A model generated the notes under the pieces. The model had not been told where the DNA came from and did not search any database. It was given only the letters and a program-made list of their open reading frames with translations. This document shows positions 16,443 to 25,004 of a stretch of DNA of 64,000 nucleotides, one piece after another. The DNA is taken from the NCBI GenBank assembly GCA_944325215.1, contig CALUZC010000010.1, forward strand, positions 1-64,000. The letters run 5' to 3'. Within the stretch, counting starts at the first letter, position 1; each line of letters starts with the position of its first letter. The DNA comes from an uncultured Mucispirillum sp. GTDB taxonomy: Bacteria; Chrysiogenota; Deferribacteres; Deferribacterales; Mucispirillaceae. A program made the position numbers and the translations under genes.

Positions 16443-18035
16443 ATGGATTCTAATACACTAAACAGGCTTTTTGATGGCATTGATTCATATATAATCACAG
16501 TAGATAGTGACTTTAATATCAAGTTTGCCAATGGAAGAATATCCTTAATATCTGGAACTCACCCAGATGAAATGCTTAATAAGAAATGTTATAATGTAAT
16601 ACACGGTTACACAAAACCATGCAAAGGTTGTCCAATAGCAGAGAAGAAGGATTTTAAAGGAACAGAAATATTAATAAAAGATGTAGTAACATACAAAGGA
16701 AACAGGCTTTTTGTAAAGGCTTCATTTACACGTATTGCAGAAGATTTATATGTATCATCATTCATTGATATTACAGAGATTGAACAAGCACGGATTGACC
16801 TTACACACCATCATAAAGAATTAAAAGCAAATAATTTTAGGTTAATACATGAGCGTAACACTAAAGATGCAGATGTCCATTTCCTTGCCCGTGCAATTGA
16901 TACTATGGCACAAGGTATTATGATAGTAGATGAAGATTATAACATTAAAACTATTAATAAAATGCTTAGAGAAACATCTAAAATAGGCAAGCAGGATATT
17001 AGTAAATTAAAATGTTACAATGTATATGGCAATGAAGAGCCATGTAAGGACTGTCCTTTTAAAACAGATGCAAAAAAATCACTTCGTCAAATGCATGATA
17101 AACATGTAACTATAATGTTTTCTAAATTTGATAGATATATGGTTGAAAGCCTTAGGGATACTACAAGGGAAATAAAATTAATTGATGATATAAGAGAATC
17201 TCAGGAAGAAATAAAAGAAAAGCAAAGGCAGATGTCTATATTAAATGCAGACCTTTTGCGTATGAATGAAAAATTAAAAGCTGTTCAAGCTGTTATAGAG
17301 GAAGAATTAAGGCAGGTTGGTCATATACAAGAAAGTTTACTTCCAGAGCATTTGCCAGAGGTAAAAGGCTATGGGTTTGCAGCAACATATATTCCTGCAG
17401 AGCAGGCAGGTGGTGATTATTACGATACTATACAAATGAGTAATAATTACTGGGGTTTTGTTGTGGCAGATGTTTCCGGTCATGGAACACCTGCTGCAGT
17501 TATTATGGCTATTACAAGAGCAATCATGCGAAGTTATACATTTGATGTAATTTCAGCATCAGATGCATTAACTATGGTTAATGATATTTTGTGTGATAAT
17601 ATACATACAAAAGACTTTGTAACAATGTTTTATGCAGTGTTAAATACTCATAACGGAACATTTAACTTAGCTTCAGCCGGTCATAACCCTGTGCTGTTTT
17701 TTGATTCTTCAGAATTTATAGTAAAAAAAATTACAGCTTCAGGAATGTTTTTAGGAACATTTGAGGGGTTAAGTTTTGAGGAAAAGAAATGGTCTATTGA
17801 CCATGGAGATATATTTTTTATGTATACAGATGGATTAGTTGAAGCTATGAATTCATCACGCGAGCAGTATGGTTATGACAGGCTTGTGTCAAAATTAATG
17901 ATGTTTAGTGATTACCCAGCTGACAGGCTTATAAAAGAGATAATGGAAGATGTAAAAGATTTTACAGCAGGGGCACCATTTGAAGATGATATTACAATAT
18001 TAGTAATCAAACGAGACAAAGAAGAAAAAAAATAA
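16443..18035 (+). CDS. PAS-PAS-SpoIIE (PP2C) serine phosphatase
   Basis: A 530-aa cytoplasmic signalling protein: two PAS domains (about 5-115 and 150-255), a coiled coil (about 250-300) and a C-terminal SpoIIE/RsbU-type PP2C phosphatase (about 305-528, with AGGDYYD, VADVSGHGTPAA and FEDDITILV metal-binding motifs). Each PAS domain carries a matching cysteine set: Cys49, Cys60, Cys63 and Cys191, Cys201, Cys204, in the pattern CYNV...PCKxCP, suggesting a redox or metal sensor. It probably dephosphorylates the STAS protein encoded next. No strong ribosome-binding site is next to ATG 16443. A nine-codon leader frame (16427-16453) with GGAG at 16411 overlaps the start and may couple translation. 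Confidence 0.85.
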   Translation: MDSNTLNRLFDGIDSYIITVDSDFNIKFANGRISLISGTHPDEMLNKKCYNVIHGYTKPCKGCPIAEKKDFKGTEILIKDVVTYKGNRLFVKASFTRIAEDLYVSSFIDITEIEQARIDLTHHHKELKANNFRLIHERNTKDADVHFLARAIDTMAQGIMIVDEDYNIKTINKMLRETSKIGKQDISKLKCYNVYGNEEPCKDCPFKTDAKKSLRQMHDKHVTIMFSKFDRYMVESLRDTTREIKLIDDIRESQEEIKEKQRQMSILNADLLRMNEKLKAVQAVIEEELRQVGHIQESLLPEHLPEVKGYGFAATYIPAEQAGGDYYDTIQMSNNYWGFVVADVSGHGTPAAVIMAITRAIMRSYTFDVISASDALTMVNDILCDNIHTKDFVTMFYAVLNTHNGTFNLASAGHNPVLFFDSSEFIVKKITASGMFLGTFEGLSFEEKKWSIDHGDIFFMYTDGLVEAMNSSREQYGYDRLVSKLMMFSDYPADRLIKEIMEDVKDFTAGAPFEDDITILVIKRDKEEKK

Positions 18036-18085
18036 AATAAAATAATATAATATAATATATTATTAAAACTCAATGGAGGCAAAAT

Positions 18086-18403
18086 ATGAACATTAAATCA
18101 GTAAATGGAAAAAATGTAGTTTATCTTGAAGGTGAGATAAACGCAGAAACAGGAGCTGCTGTTAAAACAGACATTAACGCATTACTTGATAAAGGCAGTG
18201 CAGTAGTTTTATCATTTAAAAGCGTTGTATATATGAACTCATCAGGTTTAAGGGAAATTATTGATCTTTTTAAAACAGCTAATAAAAACAAAAAAGAAAT
18301 CAGTCTTTGCGATATGAATGCTGATATTAGAGAAATGTTTTCTTTTACAGGGCTTGATAAAGTTTTTAAAATATTTGATACAGAAGCACAAGCTTTAGGA
18401 TAA
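18086..18403 (+). CDS. STAS-domain anti-sigma-factor antagonist-like protein
   Basis: A 105-aa single STAS domain like SpoIIAA/RsbV. The switch loop reads YMNSSGLREI with Ser52-Ser53 at the phosphorylation site; the usual Asp before the Ser pair is Asn51. In partner-switching systems the unphosphorylated form binds an anti-sigma kinase, and a SpoIIE phosphatase regenerates it. The upstream gene encodes just such a phosphatase. No RsbW-type kinase is in this operon. AATGGAGG gives a strong ribosome-binding site, and the next gene starts five bases after the stop. Confidence 0.88.
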   Translation: MNIKSVNGKNVVYLEGEINAETGAAVKTDINALLDKGSAVVLSFKSVVYMNSSGLREIIDLFKTANKNKKEISLCDMNADIREMFSFTGLDKVFKIFDTEAQALG

Positions 18404-18407
18404 GGAT

Positions 18408-19823
18408 ATGGGTGTAAAATACGAAATTAAAAATGGTGTATTAACAGCACATATTAACCCAGAACATGATTTAGAGGATATACAAGAAGTTGCAAAAATA
18501 GTTGAAAATCATGGTGAAGTTATACTAATCAGGGTTGATATGCATAGATGCTCATATATTCAAAGTAGATTTTTAGCAGGTCTTGTGTCTGTAAAAAAAC
18601 TTGCAATGGTAAGGAAAATAACAATAGAGTTATTAAATGTTAACGACCATATTACCCAAGTATTACAGTCAACAAACCTGCAAAAGCTTTTTGTATTAAA
18701 AGATGACTATTCATCATATCCTTTAGAAGCACTATGTGAAAAATTCTATGATACAGAGAAAGCTGCTATAGTATCGGAATATTTATCAGCAAATTATGAT
18801 GATGATATTAAAAATAAATTAATAGAGATTATACACGCTGGTAATCCGTTACTTGTGGAATATGCACTTTTAACAATGGGGCGTGCTCAGGATTATGATA
18901 ATATAGAAATCTATAGAAAAGAATTAGAAGCTAATGAAGCAAGTGTTAAGGCAGCAGCGATATTAGTTCTTGGCTGGGTAGGTGATACACAATCAAAAGA
19001 AAGATTATACAGTTATCTAACCAGTAAAGAGATTAATGTGCCAGAGGCAGCTGCTGCATCAATTGCATTACTTTCAGATGATACTGATTCTGAAAAATTA
19101 GCAAAATATTTGCGTGATGAAGATGCAAGAATACGTGTAGTAGCAATTTATGCATTATCACTTATTAACGACACAAAAGCATTTGAATATCTAGCTGAAG
19201 CAATAAAAGAAGAGAAAGAAGAACAGGTTAGAATCCAGCTTGCAAAAAAAATAGCTTTATTTAAAGATGAACGAGCAGGAAGAATACTTTTAGAGCTTTT
19301 AGATGATGGTTCTATACCTTTAAGGGAGGCTGCAGCATCTGGTTTAGCACGTAAGAATAATGGAGAGTTTACTGATATTCTTGTTGATAAAGTTGCTGAT
19401 AATGATAACTGGGTGGGCTTTTTTGCAGCAAAATCGCTGGCAGGTATAGAAGATGAGCGTGTTATAAAGAAACTTGAAGGTTTTTATGACAGTGTAGAAC
19501 AGAATGTTAAACTTGCAATTATTGAAGTGCTTGGTAAATGTAAGGGAGTTGATGCTGCTTTTTTATTATCTAAAATTGAAGATGAAAATGAAGATATAAG
19601 AAAGGAAGCTTTAAATTCATTAAGCTTAATGCATGCACCAGTTGCACTGACAGCTGCTATGAAGTTATATAACACTGATAACAGTTGGCTTGTAAGATAT
19701 AAAGCTGTTAATATAATTCTTGAACAAAAGCCTTTAGGCTATGATACTCTGCTTAGAGCAAGACTTAAAGATGAAACTAATAAGTATATCCTTGAGCATA
19801 TCATAGGCGAAATTGGAGAATAG
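18408..19823 (+). CDS. STAS-like domain fused to HEAT repeats
   Basis: A 471-aa protein. Residues 1-105 have STAS-like beta-alpha alternation (VILIRVDMHRCSYIQSRFLAGLVSVKK, then TIELLNVNDHITQVLQSTNLQKLF), but the phospho-serine loop is replaced by YIQSRF. From about residue 120 to the end there are about ten HEAT-type helical repeats (such as VKAAAILVLGWVGD, IRVVAIYALSLIND, LREAAASGLARKN, IRKEALNSLSLM). HEAT repeats form curved scaffolds for protein binding. Lying between a STAS protein and cheR, it may scaffold the signalling module or link it to receptors. That role is inference. Confidence 0.75.
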   Translation: MGVKYEIKNGVLTAHINPEHDLEDIQEVAKIVENHGEVILIRVDMHRCSYIQSRFLAGLVSVKKLAMVRKITIELLNVNDHITQVLQSTNLQKLFVLKDDYSSYPLEALCEKFYDTEKAAIVSEYLSANYDDDIKNKLIEIIHAGNPLLVEYALLTMGRAQDYDNIEIYRKELEANEASVKAAAILVLGWVGDTQSKERLYSYLTSKEINVPEAAAASIALLSDDTDSEKLAKYLRDEDARIRVVAIYALSLINDTKAFEYLAEAIKEEKEEQVRIQLAKKIALFKDERAGRILLELLDDGSIPLREAAASGLARKNNGEFTDILVDKVADNDNWVGFFAAKSLAGIEDERVIKKLEGFYDSVEQNVKLAIIEVLGKCKGVDAAFLLSKIEDENEDIRKEALNSLSLMHAPVALTAAMKLYNTDNSWLVRYKAVNIILEQKPLGYDTLLRARLKDETNKYILEHIIGEIGE

Positions 19824-19828
19824 ATGTT

Positions 19829-20659
19829 ATGCTTATAAATTCAATAAAAATTAATGATCAGGAATTTGTGGAGTTAAAGGATATTATTTATCAGAATTCA
19901 GGGATAATGTTTGCAGAAAATAAAAAATATCTTCTTGAAAACAGACTATCAAAAAGGCTGTCTGATTTAAACTTTACCACATTTAAAGATTACATATATT
20001 ATTTAAAATACGACATAAAGAAGAGACAGGAATTAGATACTTTAATCAACCTTGTAACTATTAACGAAACATATTTTTTAAGGGAGCGCGGTCAGCTTGA
20101 TTATTTAATATCTCATATAGTTCCTGAGTTAATAAAGGCAGGTAAAAGAAGCATTAAGATATGGTCAGCCCCATGTTCAACAGGTGAGGAGCCATATTCA
20201 ATTTCTATATTATTAAAAAATGCAGGATTATTTGATAAAGCAAATATAGAGATTATCGCTACAGATATTAACTCAGAAGTAGTGGCACTTGCAAAAAAAG
20301 GTGAATACAGGCAGGCTTCATTTAGAGGTGTGCCAGCTGATTTTATGAAAAATTTTGATGTGCAGGGGCAAAGCTACTTTATTAAAGAAGAATTAAAAAG
20401 GCATGTTCGATTTAATACAGGTAATATTACAACACCATCTATTGTAAGTATGATAGGTAAGGTTGATGTTATTTTTTGTAGAAATGTGCTTATTTATTTT
20501 GATATGGACGGTAAGCAAAGAACAATAAAGAATTTCCATAATATGCTTACAGATCCCGGCTACCTTTGTCTTGGACACTCTGAAACATTAAATAAAATTT
20601 CAGATGAGTTTGTTATGAAAAATGCAGGAACCTGCATTATTTACTTAAAAAAACAATAA
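19829..20659 (+). CDS. cheR: chemoreceptor methyltransferase CheR
   Basis: A 276-aa SAM-dependent O-methyltransferase that methylates chemoreceptor glutamates. The N-terminal helical domain (about 1-85) precedes the catalytic domain, with NETYFLRE, IWSAPCSTGEEPYSISILL (SAM-binding motif I), IATDINSEV, and FCRNVLIYFD, all typical of CheR. Length is normal. It closes the operon begun by the SpoIIE phosphatase, separated from its CheB partner, and is followed by a strong terminator. Start ATG 19829 lies five bases after the previous stop. Confidence 0.95.
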   Translation: MLINSIKINDQEFVELKDIIYQNSGIMFAENKKYLLENRLSKRLSDLNFTTFKDYIYYLKYDIKKRQELDTLINLVTINETYFLRERGQLDYLISHIVPELIKAGKRSIKIWSAPCSTGEEPYSISILLKNAGLFDKANIEIIATDINSEVVALAKKGEYRQASFRGVPADFMKNFDVQGQSYFIKEELKRHVRFNTGNITTPSIVSMIGKVDVIFCRNVLIYFDMDGKQRTIKNFHNMLTDPGYLCLGHSETLNKISDEFVMKNAGTCIIYLKKQ

Positions 20660-20665
20660 AAAAAT

Positions 20666-20696
20666 AACCCAGTCATTTAAAATGGCTGGGTTTTTT
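20666..20696 (+). terminator. rho-independent terminator after cheR
   Basis: A 12-bp stem (20666-20677 with 20681-20692, one G:U pair) around a three-base loop, with a run of T at 20691-20696. It ends the operon seven bases after the cheR stop. Confidence 0.88.
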
Positions 20697-20727
20697 ATAA
20701 TAATAGTGTATAAAATAAGTAAAAGTC

Positions 20728-20756
20728 TTGATATTTCAATAAAAATTAATTATATT
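20728..20756 (+). promoter_or_regulatory. promoter of the 20821-23532 operon
   Basis: TTGATA (20728-20733), 17-base spacer, TATATT (20751-20756), located between the cheR terminator and the next gene. The leader would be about 58 bases. Confidence 0.5.
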
Positions 20757-20820
20757 TAACATATATATAACTTTTGTTATAAGCAGTTAAACTATATATT
20801 TTAACAGCAGGAGGTGTTAT

Positions 20821-21123
20821 ATGGCTACTCCTTATGATGTATCAACTGTAGTTTCTAGAAGTTATATTCCTGAGCAGATGCAGGAAAGCATGCAGAAAGG
20901 GCAGGAACAAAAGAATGCAATGTTTTTAGCAGAGTTTCAAAAGGAATATGAAAAAAAACATCAAGAAATTGGAAAGACTTTAAAGGCTGAAAGTGCTGGT
21001 GTTGCTGATAGAGCTGTTAAAATGGAAGAAGAACGTAAAAAAAAGGAAAAAAGAAAACATAAAAATAAAGAGATGTTAAAAAAAGATAAAAATAATAGTC
21101 ATAAAATAGATATTCAGGCATAG
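20821..21123 (+). CDS. small highly charged protein, first gene of a flagellar-type operon
   Basis: A 100-aa protein with a Gln/Glu-rich helical middle (about 20-60) and an extremely Lys/Glu-rich C-terminus (about 68-92), probably coiled-coil then disordered. It has no signal peptide and no recognised domain. GCAGGAGGTG gives one of the strongest ribosome-binding sites in the window, suggesting high expression. It is co-directional and tightly packed with three genes ending in a FliK-like protein, so a motility-related role is likely but unproven. Confidence 0.65.
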   Translation: MATPYDVSTVVSRSYIPEQMQESMQKGQEQKNAMFLAEFQKEYEKKHQEIGKTLKAESAGVADRAVKMEEERKKKEKRKHKNKEMLKKDKNNSHKIDIQA

Positions 21124-21125
21124 AA

Positions 21126-21899
21126 ATGGGCAAGCGGGTAAAATTATCATTAATTAATAACGGTATTATTAGTGCAGTTTTTGGAAATGTTTTGGAATAT
21201 GAGCCATTAACAATAGAGTTTGAAAATGTTGATATTTTTAAACATTATAACATGATAATTTTCCCGTATATAACCCAAGATGGTAGAAAAATATTTTTTT
21301 TAGACATCTTATCAATAGAAGATAATATAGTTAAATTTAAGTTTAGTAGAGATATAAGTGATATATTTTTTAAATATAATTTTATTGAATTTAACCATAA
21401 TATAAAGATTGTTACTTTTTCAGATAATGAAAGGGAAAAATATATTCAGCTTTCAAACCAGTTAAACATACAAGAATTAAATTCAACTGCAAGCAGGCTT
21501 AAAGAAGTATATTCAAGAGATGATATTGAAAATAGAGAATTAATTTCTTTTTTGATTGACATTAATTCAAAAATAGATGAAATATTATATTTATTAAAAC
21601 CCAAAATAAATATAGATGGTTCAAAAGAATATACATCTATCATACTAGGTGAAGAGGGTATATTTTTTATAAGCAAGGATAATATAGAATCAGAGAATAT
21701 AATGATACATACAACCATAAGAGATAGTGATGGTTTTTTTTCATTTGCTAGTGTATGTAAAGTAGAAAAATTTTACAGCTGTGGAGATTTTATAATATAT
21801 AAAGCAGTTTTTGAAAATATTAATAATGATACAGAAGATAAAATTATCAAATATATATTTAGATTTGAAAGAGAAATGTTAAAAGAGGCAAATAAATAA
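21126..21899 (+). CDS. hypothetical protein, possibly PilZ-like
   Basis: A 257-aa protein beginning two bases after the previous stop. The first 100 residues are beta-rich; the middle (about 130-158) contains NRELISFLIDINSKIDEILYLL, a pattern seen in PilZ-type proteins that bind cyclic di-GMP, followed by another beta-rich part (about 165-250). I cannot find the RxxxR and DxSxxG signature that would prove PilZ, so the family remains a guess. Its base composition is even more AT-rich than neighbouring flagellar genes. Confidence 0.55.
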   Translation: MGKRVKLSLINNGIISAVFGNVLEYEPLTIEFENVDIFKHYNMIIFPYITQDGRKIFFLDILSIEDNIVKFKFSRDISDIFFKYNFIEFNHNIKIVTFSDNEREKYIQLSNQLNIQELNSTASRLKEVYSRDDIENRELISFLIDINSKIDEILYLLKPKINIDGSKEYTSIILGEEGIFFISKDNIESENIMIHTTIRDSDGFFSFASVCKVEKFYSCGDFIIYKAVFENINNDTEDKIIKYIFRFEREMLKEANK

Positions 21900-22501
21900 T
21901 GGGCAATACTCTTATAATACTAATGGGTTATATTCTTACATTTATACTAATACTTGTTATTATAAGTTTACTATTAAGAATACGAAAATTAGAAAGAAAG
22001 CTTATAAATTTTTCACCTACTGAAGCTTATGCTATAATGGAAAATATGCATGAAATGGTAATGGAAAGCAGCAGAATTGCAGATAGTTTGGAAGCTGCCA
22101 TAAAACAAAAAGAGGCTGTGCTGGAAGATTTATCAGATTTAGTTGATGAAAAATTAAAATTATACGAACGTATAAATAATAATAATCGGTATGCAGATAT
22201 AAAACCAAGAGAAGAAAAAGTTTATGAGCCAAAGAGAGAAACTAATAATACATTTATAAGCAGTGAATCATTAATAAATGAAAAAATAAACAAACAGCCT
22301 GTAAATATTCAGACTATGAATATTCCATCTGCAGCGAAAGTAACAGAAACAGAGAATAAAGTAGATGGTAATAAGGTGGATAAAAAAACAAGGATTATTA
22401 TGCTTCATAAAAGTGGAAAAACAGAAGTAGATATTGCAAAAGAGCTTGGTATTTCCGTAACAGAAGTGCAGCTAGCATTAAGGTTACTCCCTAAGGTATA
22501 G
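21899..22501 (+). CDS. membrane-anchored protein with C-terminal helix-turn-helix-like domain (DUF6115/SwrB-like)
   Basis: A 200-aa protein with one N-terminal membrane helix (about 4-27), a coiled coil (about 28-98), a poorly conserved linker and a C-terminal region, IIMLHKSGKTEVDIAKELGISVTEVQLALRL (split at about residues 165-196), that looks like a small helix-turn-helix. This layout matches membrane proteins found in flagellar operons such as DUF6115/SwrB. It starts in a TAATG overlap with the previous stop. Probably an accessory flagellar assembly factor; the exact function is unknown. Confidence 0.65.
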   Translation: MGNTLIILMGYILTFILILVIISLLLRIRKLERKLINFSPTEAYAIMENMHEMVMESSRIADSLEAAIKQKEAVLEDLSDLVDEKLKLYERINNNNRYADIKPREEKVYEPKRETNNTFISSESLINEKINKQPVNIQTMNIPSAAKVTETENKVDGNKVDKKTRIIMLHKSGKTEVDIAKELGISVTEVQLALRLLPKV

Positions 22502-22503
22502 TT

Positions 22504-23532
22504 ATGGATATGAAAATCTCTGCTTATAGACAGAGTGTTCAAAATGCACCTTTAAAAGAAGGTGATGTTGTATATGCATCAAATATAAAAGAAGACAAAG
22601 ACGGCAAATATATATTGAATATAAATGGCAAAAATGTAGAAGCCCTTTCAAAAGATATATTATCAAACCCACCTGTAAAACTTCAGATAATAAAAACAGC
22701 ACCTTTAGAAGTGGAAATTGCAAAACAAAACAGCCCTCTATCATTTAATGTGGGCGATAAAGTAAATGTAAAATTATTATCATCATTAAATAATGGTTAT
22801 ATGGTAGAAATTGGTGGAAAATCATATAATGCATCACTTTTAAGCACGCCCCAAAGCAGCAGGTTTATTGCAGAAGTAATAAAGACAGATGGCTTATTAT
22901 TATTAAAAGAAACAAATATATCACCAAAACTTTCAGCACTATCATTAATGGCAAAAGAAATAACAGCTTTTAACCAAAGAGAAATAGTAAATATTTTAAA
23001 AGAAAACGGTGTAATACAGTTACAATCATTGGCAGCAGATGATATAAAGAAATTTTTAAGGAATTCTGGGCAGTTTTTTGAAAACAGGCTTTCAAAAGGG
23101 TTAGATATAGATGGCGACGCAAAACTTGCAGCTTATGTTACAGGAAATAATATGGCAGAAAATGCAATATCAAAACTGCAAATTGCAAATGTATTAATGG
23201 GAAGTGATTTTTTTGCTTTTTTTGAAAATGAAGAGCTTGATTTTGATGATGGTATTATGCGTTTTTCAAGAAATAATAAGGGTGGTTACAGCTTATTTAT
23301 TAAAATAAATTTTTCAAAAATAGGCGAAACTATTATTAGTTTTATAAAGCATTACGAAAATACATATAATATAACTGTTAGAACAAAAGTAAATATATCA
23401 GCAGAACTTTCAAGGCTGCATATAAAAAACTGTAATATATACTGGAAAGAAATGAAAGAAAGAGACAAAGAGTTTTTTATAATAAAAAAAGATGACTTAA
23501 AAGAAATGCAGGGGTTTGAAACAATAGGATAA
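22504..23532 (+). CDS. FliK-like flagellar hook-length control protein
   Basis: A 342-aa protein with a polar N-terminal half and a C-terminal domain. The segment NSGQFFENRLSKGLDIDGDAKL (about 189-210, quoted in part) resembles the SGxFxExRL...DLKAxL region of FliK proteins, and the C-terminal third (about 245-330) has FliK-like alternating beta pattern. FliK is a secreted ruler that sets hook length. Assignment rests on that motif and on the operon context and is moderate. ATG 22504 lies three bases after the previous stop; ATG 22510 is an alternative. It ends the flagellar island. Confidence 0.6.
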   Translation: MDMKISAYRQSVQNAPLKEGDVVYASNIKEDKDGKYILNINGKNVEALSKDILSNPPVKLQIIKTAPLEVEIAKQNSPLSFNVGDKVNVKLLSSLNNGYMVEIGGKSYNASLLSTPQSSRFIAEVIKTDGLLLLKETNISPKLSALSLMAKEITAFNQREIVNILKENGVIQLQSLAADDIKKFLRNSGQFFENRLSKGLDIDGDAKLAAYVTGNNMAENAISKLQIANVLMGSDFFAFFENEELDFDDGIMRFSRNNKGGYSLFIKINFSKIGETIISFIKHYENTYNITVRTKVNISAELSRLHIKNCNIYWKEMKERDKEFFIIKKDDLKEMQGFETIG

Positions 23533-23742
23533 AAAAATTATTATAAATATAAAATAATTTGTTATATAATTTCTTAAATAGGAAAACCCATTATTTAATC
23601 TTAATTAGCAATATAAACAATTTATTCCTAAACTACGCTTCTTTAATATAAAATTTTATAAATATTAGTTTATTATAAACATAAAATCATCACAAAAAGT
23701 ATTTAATATAAACTTATTTCTGTCATATGCCAAAAATAAATA

Positions 23743-23770
23743 TTGCAAAAATCATAGAAAGTGGTAATAT
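23743..23770 (+). promoter_or_regulatory. promoter of the DUF134-mrp-nifX-like cluster
   Basis: TTGCAA (23743-23748), a 16-base spacer and TAATAT (23765-23770), 29 bases before the DUF134 start. The rest of the 266-bp gap (23533-23742) is AT-rich and shows no gene. Confidence 0.45.
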
Positions 23771-23798
23771 GGTGTAAGCAAAAAATAATGGGTAGAGT

Positions 23799-24140
23799 AT
23801 GTCACGTCCTAAAAAATGTAGAAAAGTTTGCTGTATGCCTTTAGTGGATAAGTTTGTTCCTTTTGGTAATAATGGCAGGTCTAATTCTGTTGTTATGACC
23901 ATAGATGAATACGAGACTATAAGGCTTATAGATAAGGAAGGTTTTTCTCAGGAAGAGTGTTCAAAATACATGAATGTGGCAAGAACTACCATACAAAATG
24001 TATATAATAGTGCCAGAAAAAAAATTGCAGAAGCATTAGTTTTAGGTGTTACATTATACATTAATGGTGGCGATTACACTCTTTGTAATAAAAAAGAATA
24101 CCACAGTTTATGTGGTAAATGCAAAGAGCATAATATATAA
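23799..24140 (+). CDS. DUF134-family putative DNA-binding protein
   Basis: A 113-aa protein with the DUF134 opening MSRPKKCRKVCCMP, the conserved IDEYETIRLIDKEGFSQEEC stretch (about 39-58) and a sigma-factor-like helix-turn-helix (YMNVARTTIQNVYNSARKK). Several Cys residues (7, 11, 12 and CxxCxxC-like positions at the C-terminus) may bind metal. DUF134 genes often stand next to Mrp and NifX-like genes, as here, and probably regulate them. The next gene starts 21 bases downstream. Confidence 0.88.
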   Translation: MSRPKKCRKVCCMPLVDKFVPFGNNGRSNSVVMTIDEYETIRLIDKEGFSQEECSKYMNVARTTIQNVYNSARKKIAEALVLGVTLYINGGDYTLCNKKEYHSLCGKCKEHNI

Positions 24141-24161
24141 GTAAGAATTAAGGAGAGTTAC

Positions 24162-24989
24162 ATGTCAAGTGATAGTTGTTCACATAACTGTGGTGGCTGT
24201 AATGTAGATTGCAGCGACAGGCAGGAAGAAAGTTTATTTGCAAAATTAAATGAGCATAGTAAAGTAAAAAAAGTAATAGGTATTGTTAGTGGCAAGGGCG
24301 GTGTTGGTAAAAGCCTTGTTACATCACTTTTAGCAGTTGCTGCTCAAAGAAAAGGTTTAAGGGCAGCTATAATGGACGCAGATATTACAGGCCCTTCCAT
24401 ACCAAAATCTTTTGGTGTCCATGAAAAAGCAAGGGCAAGCCAAATGGGTATGATGCCATCATTATCGAGTAACGGTATACAGATTATGTCATTAAATTTA
24501 ATATCTGAAAATGAAACAGATCCTGTTATATGGCGTGGACCAGTTATTGCAGGTGTTGTTAAGCAGTTTTGGACAGATGTTGTTTGGAAAGATGTAGATA
24601 TTATGTTTATAGATATGCCACCGGGAACTGGTGATGTGCCATTGACAGTATTTCAGTCTATTCCTGTTGATGGAATAGTAATAGTATCTTCCCCTCAAGA
24701 GCTTGTGGGTATGATAGTTGAAAAAGCAGTTAATATGGCTTCTATGATGGATAAGGAAGTTATAGCATTAGTTGAAAATATGAGTTATTTAAAATGCCCA
24801 GACTGTGGCAAAGAAATAAAAATATTTGGCGAAAGTAATATTGAAAAAATTGCTAAAAAGCACAACATAAAATTAACTGCAAAACTTCCTATTGACCCTA
24901 GTATTGCTTCTCTTGTAGACAGTGGTAAAATAGAAGAAAGCAATGTATCTGCCCTTGATGAAATATTAGAAAAAATACTTTCAAGATAA
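24162..24989 (+). CDS. mrp: Mrp/NBP35-family iron-sulfur cluster carrier ATPase
   Basis: A 275-aa P-loop ATPase that binds and delivers iron-sulfur clusters. Deviant Walker A SGKGGVGKS is near residues 44-52, with DADITGPSIPK and IDMPPGTGD motifs, and the cluster-binding CxxC is in LKCPDCGKEI (about 210-219). It also has an N-terminal cysteine set, Cys6, Cys10, Cys13 and Cys17, as in NBP35-type proteins that carry a second cluster. AAGGAGAG precedes the start. Part of a three-gene cluster with DUF134 and a NifX-like gene. Confidence 0.92.
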   Translation: MSSDSCSHNCGGCNVDCSDRQEESLFAKLNEHSKVKKVIGIVSGKGGVGKSLVTSLLAVAAQRKGLRAAIMDADITGPSIPKSFGVHEKARASQMGMMPSLSSNGIQIMSLNLISENETDPVIWRGPVIAGVVKQFWTDVVWKDVDIMFIDMPPGTGDVPLTVFQSIPVDGIVIVSSPQELVGMIVEKAVNMASMMDKEVIALVENMSYLKCPDCGKEIKIFGESNIEKIAKKHNIKLTAKLPIDPSIASLVDSGKIEESNVSALDEILEKILSR

Positions 24990-25004
24990 CTTAGGAGTTT
25001 AAGC

